Positions 58,885 to 64,000 of a stretch of DNA of 64,000 nt are shown piece by piece. The stretch lies in the NCBI GenBank assembly GCA_007644065.1, contig VJWN01000006.1:1-64000 (forward strand), read 5' to 3'. Made by a program: the position numbers and the translations under genes. The notes below the pieces were generated by a model, which saw only the letters and a list, made by a program, of their open reading frames with translations, had not been told where the DNA came from and made no database searches. The stretch is from Margaritispora aquatica. Taxonomy: Eukaryota > Ascomycota > Leotiomycetes > Helotiales > Discinellaceae. Numbering within the stretch: position 1 is the first letter of the stretch; the number at the start of each line of letters is the position of its first letter.

Positions 58885-60070
58885 TTTGGACTATGGACTC
58901 TGGGTATCGCTGTCCGATACGAGAGTCGTATATGAAGGGTTCGTAAACGCAGGGATCGATCGACCAAAGTAGATCGTAGTGTGGAGGAGGAAGAAGAAGT
59001 AGAGGCTCTATATGTGAAGAATGGTGTCAGTTGAGGTGTTTTTATCAATCGTATTGATCAGGCTGCCAAACACGAAGCGGTGTGGTGATGTTGAGGTTGT
59101 GGATAAAGGTGTCGTAAGCGGCAGACGATTGAATTAGAGTAGAGGTAGGGCCTGACGGCTGGTAGAACAAAAAGAATTTCGACGTCGTTATGATCTTTGA
59201 CGAAAGGTTGTTGCATATCGAAGGGAGCTTTGAGAGGAAGGGCGCGGTACGTACCTGTCTTTTGCTTCCTCAGGGAGGTCTGCAGGATTGGATTTAACAA
59301 GAAGATGGTGGTGGAGGTGGTGGTGGGAGGAACTAGAATCGCCTGAAGATAAAGGCGAAGTGGTGATTGAAGGCGGAAGTCGAATGAGGGTCGATTTATT
59401 AATTCGATCCAGTCAGTGTTTTGAATACTCTCCTTTGCAGAGTTGATTGAGGTGTTGACGACCAAGTCAATGATCACGCGTTGGAGCGTTTGAAGGAACT
59501 TGGGGGAGGAAGGTAAAGGTAAAGAAGGGTGTGGGCTTGGTGGTGGGGAGAGAGACCAGAAGAGGTTTGAATGAGGATTTGCTGGAAGGGTTGGAAGGTT
59601 TGGAAGGTGCTTGGGTGCTTGGGTGTGCTTGTGTGTTGAATTCGGACTAGCTTGGTTTTGAAAAGCGCTAGGCTGTGTGCGGGCTTTTATGGCTTTTTGC
59701 TGGCTTTTGCTGGCATTTATGGGCTCGTGGTGCTCGTCGTGGTCGGCTTTAACTTGTACAAAATTCCTGACTGACTTTGACTGATTTTGACTGGGTTCAA
59801 ACTGGTTCAAACTGGTTCAAATTGAGGTCGTTCAAACTGTCTGGTCCCGTCCGTGATTCAATTCCGATTTTGGTTTTAACTCTATTATTATTTTTCCATA
59901 TTCCATCCTCCATATTCCATCCTCCATTGTCCGTGACCCTCACCTCTCGCCATAATATTACCGAGGAAATGAATGCACTTTAGATTTCAACTGTTTTAAC
60001 TTCTATTCTGCCTTAATTCGCATAAAGAATTCATACGTGCCTTATTGTTCATTTCAATATACAACAGCAA

Positions 60071-60090
60071 GTCAAGTCAAGTCAAGTCAA
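60071..60090. repeat. (GTCAA)4 tandem repeat
   Basis: Four exact pentanucleotide units in the gene-poor region upstream of casein kinase I. Confidence 0.9.
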
Positions 60091-62630
60091 TCATGCTTTG
60101 TCCCTGACGAAAACATGCCACTCCTTTCTCACTATCGGCTCTGGCTCTCCTGATATCAATTCAATCAATCCATCCTAACCCATCCTAACCCAATGTCCCA
60201 ATGCCAAGATGGTTCGCATCTCACTCCGCCGCCCTTTGACAACCTTCTCGCATACATCACACCGCAGGTTGGTGCTCGAAGGTGGGAAAAAGCCTGATCT
60301 AGAAGCCTGAAGGAGGGGCGGTGATCGGCAAGAGCATGAGTTATCGACTCGCCCAAAGCCAAAGGCGTGGTTTCAGCTGACAGGCCTTTGCTTATGTTTG
60401 CCCTTTGCCTTCATTCAGTTCTTTGCACCTTTCAGGCCTTTGACCGTACTTTACAGCTCTTCCTGTCACCGAGACATCCTCAGACTTTGAATCTCCACAG
60501 CCTCGTCTGACCGACCCCTCACGCAGCCCAGCACAAAATTTCCGCACGATGGCGACCTTCGACTTTGCATGACTTCGACCTTCGGCCCTGATTTTGAATC
60601 ACCTACATAAGCAAGAGACACCTATTACCACATTCGGGCGTGTATTTCAAATCTCACCATGTGATTCACGTCATGACAAAAGAAAGAGTCGAATGGAGGA
60701 GCTCTTCGTATCTTATGCCTTCTCTCCTCTCTGGTCCTCGTTCGTCTTCATCCTCTCCGCTCCTCTCCTTTCCTTTGCATGCATGACAGCCACTGTCATC
60801 TATCAATGAGGTGCTGAAGTGGAGGCGCTCCATCACCAATGCTCTACGTTTCAGGGAGTCTGGGTGTTCGGAGCGTCAATCATTGCTGATTCGCCTCATT
60901 GCGCGATTAAATACCAGCCCGCGGCGGTAAGTTTATTATTAAACCAAAGAGCAGCTGTGCCAAGTCCGAGCCTAGGCGACCAAATGGAAAGAAAGTTACC
61001 GTTGATATGTCTTAGATCATGAGAGGGGAGGCCTGGAAGGAAGCAAGAGAAGTCACTTGATCCTGCCTTAGATATGCTTCCTTTTTCTCCATGTACTGAC
61101 CGACTTCCCAAAAGACGGACAACGAAGGATATCCGGAAGGGGTTGGGATTTATTTGCCTTTGACGCCTCACTACTACCTCCTCTCTATTACTGTACTTGT
61201 TCGATAATTTGTGTTGCAGCCGGCTACGAAGGAGGTTCTCCGCTTGGAAAGCCACAAGGAATAGATGCATCTTCATTTTCTGAACCCACAAGCAAAAACC
61301 GCCTCTTGCGCCATATCCCCGATTACATCCAGCCCCATTCTCGATATCGTCCTCTCTAATTGAACGATGAATCAGAACCCGCCGGATTCACACACCGACC
61401 GGGGAAATAATCCGGGAACGACACAGTACTGTACTTGTATTGCCAGCACAGAATCAATCAAAATACCCACAGCATCTGACAACAATGCTGTGTCTCGTAC
61501 ACTCGTACACATAGCAGGTACACGGGACAAGTGGCAGCTGCACCCATGTCTTGAATCTTGATGTTACCGAGAAATTGAATCACGACTCTAAAGCCAATTG
61601 ATCCTTCTCTGATGGGAACCACGTACCAGGTCACCAGGTAATTCGCATTGCAGGCACCACACTCACATGAATTCGAATCTAGTCTGTCAAATCTTGTTCA
61701 CATTATCGAGCTCAATTTCAGAGTCTGAGGCCTGGCATACCTTCAAATTTTGATCCTTACCTTTCTTAACCTATATCTCATCACATAAGATACACAACCC
61801 CTCATCTCAACCCAATCACGAAAACTAAAGTATAGATTCGTCCATTAGCTACCAATGATCTTTACAGGTGTAATATTGAATCTGCATCGCCAGCAGCATG
61901 CATCGTGGACTATTCCGTCCGAGAGAGAATAATGTATTCTGCAATTCCGTGTACTGTAAAGGAGGTTGATGTTGTAAGGTCGTATGGTTTGTGATCTTCG
62001 CTGAGGTATGAGACTGATGAGCTGTTTTTTTTTTCGTAGTGTACACAGCTGCTGGTCCACAAAGAGGGCACTTATAGCCAACATTCTACAGATTCATATT
62101 AATCTATTTATCCCAATGATAACATCTCATTCGCATACACTTACAATGCAAACAAATCTACATACCTCATGTCAATCCTCAACGGTAACCACCACAAACT
62201 AGCTATGACCTCAGCGGCACCTAGCGAGGTGATGTGACACAAGCATTCTAGAACCCAGGTATCTAAAAATAGTCCCGACCTCGGCTTCCTCACTTCACTT
62301 TACCTCACCTCAACCACAACTCCTGTCGTCTCATACCAACCGGAAACCAAACCGTCCCAAAAGGAAAGATCAAGCCATAGATACGAACTCACGTTCGTGT
62401 GCCAGAATCGTAACGCGGAGACAGGCACGGGGCGTGCTTGAGAGACAATCTGCAGTGCATGAATTGATGTGCCTGATGCGAGGGTTTTGCTGCCCGACAG
62501 TGCTCCATGCAAAGTAGGTAAGTTTGTGGATTCCGTCCAAGGTGGGGCGAAAGGTTTCTCGCTTGCAGGAGACCTTGGACAACGACCCCTGAATCCAGAA
62601 GATCTTGCTTCGAGCAGGGGACGAGATGAG

Positions 62631-62656
62631 GATGAGATGAGATGAGATGAGATGAG
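62631..62656. repeat. GATGA pentanucleotide tandem repeat
   Basis: About five tandem GATGA units, preceded by an imperfect copy. Confidence 0.85.
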
Positions 62657-63336
62657 TTGCACGAAATATTATAAGATGAACGACGCGAATCAAGGGCCCT
62701 GTCTTGGGTCTCGATGAATTAGATGGATGGAACGTAGACGCACGCTTGGCCTTTAGTTCTTGTGCATATGTCAATCTTGTGAGAAGTAAGCTACTTGCAT
62801 TCTTTGGTGTTTTCCTGTCTATTGCATCGAACGTGCAAAAGAATGTCGAGCGCAGCAGTCTGCAAACACTTTTGCACAACATATACAACACTTCAAAAGC
62901 AAAAGTTCTTTCCCGATGGTGTTTTGCCATATAGAAAGAGTTAAACTATTTCTTCTATAAAGAACACTGGGTTGTCAATTGATCGAGGGCATGGATTGTG
63001 AACTTCAAACGTATGAGCTGCTTTCAGAACGGCTTAGTCGATACGATTTGGCCCTACAGTAGAACTCTACTACGCTATCGGCATCATGCTTCATGAGATC
63101 TCATCATGTCGTTGTCATTGTACGTAGAGAGAGCATGGTTTGAATGGGCATTTGATAGTGACGAGACTTCAAGAACCAATGAGGTCATTAATATATCGCG
63201 AACATGAACCATTGTATATATATTTTTTGGGTCCCGTGAAAGAGCTTTTCATGTTTATTTATCGTTACACGTTATTATCGCGTTATTCACATTGCTATCG
63301 TATCAACTCGACAACCCAGCAAACCCTGCGCAATCT

Positions 63337-63999
63337 TTACCCTCGCTTAGCTCTCTTCGCACTTCCCTCGCTCTCCCCTCTCACACTTGCCCAAACGTGG
63401 CCCTCAATCTCGCGCTGCTCGCTCTCCTTACTCTCCTTCCTCTTCCTCGACGATCTCGTCTCCCGCCCACTCTCCACCAGCTCCACGACCCTCTTGACCT
63501 CCATATGGCATCGATTCAGATGCGCCTTCGCACTCTCTCGGCCCTGCCTGCCACACGGACAAACCACCGTCTTATGGTGAGGATTAAGAAAGAACTCAGC
63601 CCACACCCTGCCCATCTCGCCCCTGAACAGCGGGCTCAGCTTCCCGTGCTCCAGCAGTCGCGGCAACGCAGCGATCCAGGCCGCAATGGCGAGGACCTCC
63701 TGGTTATTCGACAGCCCCAGCTCGATGCTCTTCAGCAGGCGCTCGAACAGCTCGTCGCGGAAGCTGGACGGCGCGAACTTGTCCACCAGGTTGGTGACTA
63801 GCGCCGACAGAGCGGACGACGACTTCGGCGTGTTGAAGTCCATGGATGCGAGGAAGCCGCCCTGCGTCGTGAACACGGTGTGGATGACTCCTGCGGGCAG
63901 GTAGATGGCGTGGGCGGAGGTGGTGTGGAGTATCACGCCGCCTTCGAGTTTCTTGCCGATGCGGACGAGCTTGCATTTTTGCGCGTCGGCCTTGGCCAT
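63337..63999 (-). CDS. C-terminal part of a JmjC/cupin-like fungal protein (5' end outside window)
   Basis: The frame is open to the window edge, so the Met at 63999 is probably internal and the true start lies to the right. The sequence GGVILHTTSAHAIYLPAG followed by VIHTVFTTQGGFLASMDFNT is the second half of a JmjC-type double-stranded beta-helix, with H in VIHTVF at the position of the distal iron ligand. A helical region follows (FAPSSFRDELFERLLKSIELG). Near the end, CPCGRQGR...HLNRCH forms a possible C2HC zinc-binding motif, and the tail is Lys/Arg/Glu-rich, like a nuclear signal. Fungal members are mostly uncharacterised. Whether the iron site is complete cannot be judged from this part. 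Confidence 0.6.
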   Translation of the reverse strand: MAKADAQKCKLVRIGKKLEGGVILHTTSAHAIYLPAGVIHTVFTTQGGFLASMDFNTPKSSSALSALVTNLVDKFAPSSFRDELFERLLKSIELGLSNNQEVLAIAAWIAALPRLLEHGKLSPLFRGEMGRVWAEFFLNPHHKTVVCPCGRQGRESAKAHLNRCHMEVKRVVELVESGRETRSSRKRKESKESEQREIEGHVWASVRGESEGSAKRAKRG

Positions 64000-64000
64000 T

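Larger units (their letters stand above)
58885..63336. other. 4.5-kb gene-poor region, CK1 leader and beyond
   Basis: The first ~900 bp form the CK1 leader and promoter: pyrimidine-rich on the minus strand with a probable 5'-UTR intron. Short tandem repeats occur, among them ACTGGTTCAA (59801-59820 and flank), a doubled ~14-bp CATATTCCATCCTC unit around 59897-59924, (GTCAA)4 at 60071-60090 and GATGA runs around 62631-62656. No gene was recognised among short frames such as 59058-59810 or 62370-62930 (minus), which have biased, implausible composition. Confidence 0.4.

Noticed and set aside
59058..59810. 250-codon Pro/Ser-rich minus-strand frame upstream of casein kinase I
   Set aside because: Pyrimidine-rich leader composition with a strong splice donor inside (59254); better explained as 5' UTR and promoter.

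Overview
The window comes from a filamentous ascomycete (Pezizomycotina). The gene set (ergosterol, INO80, SWI/SNF-type and peroxin genes, fungal sugar transporters, a tannase-type esterase) and the introns (about 45-100 nt, GT-AG, CTAAC-type branch sites) look most like Leotiomycetes, but the class is an inference. Exon structures below were worked out by hand from splice signals, reading-frame closure and family motifs. No similarity search was run.

Layout. 1-1861 is a repeat-rich block: three copies of a ~440-bp LTR-like unit, one truncated by the window edge, around a very AT-rich interior that looks RIP-mutated. 1862-9039 is an accessory-type zone: a possible relic, a large membrane protein with an in-frame stop or small intron (minus), an APH/CHK-type kinase-like gene (minus) and an alpha-glucoside/lactose-permease-type sugar transporter (minus, 11 exons). 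9040-24822 is core: an 89-aa one-TM protein, ERG6, IES2 of INO80, a short N-terminal ORF, a Pex14-like peroxin with a GC-AG intron, and a Ded1/Vasa-group DEAD-box helicase. A ~4.9-kb gene-poor gap follows (24823-29701). 29702-37046 has a tannase/feruloyl esterase with a 3'-terminal frameshift, an ARP9 homologue and a second MFS sugar transporter. 39153-43579 has a small secreted Ala/Ser-rich protein and a Sac2/INPP5F-like phosphoinositide phosphatase. 44039-50342 has a conserved unknown and a golgin-like coiled-coil protein sharing a 395-bp bidirectional promoter, then an AATase-family acyltransferase and an NmrA/isoflavone-reductase-like oxidoreductase in divergent orientation. 50343-52927 is ambiguous. 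52928-58884 has a CECR5-type HAD phosphatase, a microsatellite-rich spacer and casein kinase I. 58885-63336 shows no convincing gene. The 3' part of a JmjC/cupin-like gene runs off the right edge.

Functional picture. Most genes are unlinked housekeeping or saprotroph/plant-associated functions. I see no convincing biosynthetic cluster, CRISPR array, rRNA or tRNA. The main second-look items are the LTR/RIP block, a perfect 26-bp palindrome with two CACGTG boxes, two genes with possible recent lesions (the membrane protein and the esterase), a non-canonical intron, a 12-nt coding first exon in casein kinase I, a three-fold 11-bp tandem repeat in a bidirectional promoter, and an unusual helicase segment after the DEAD box.
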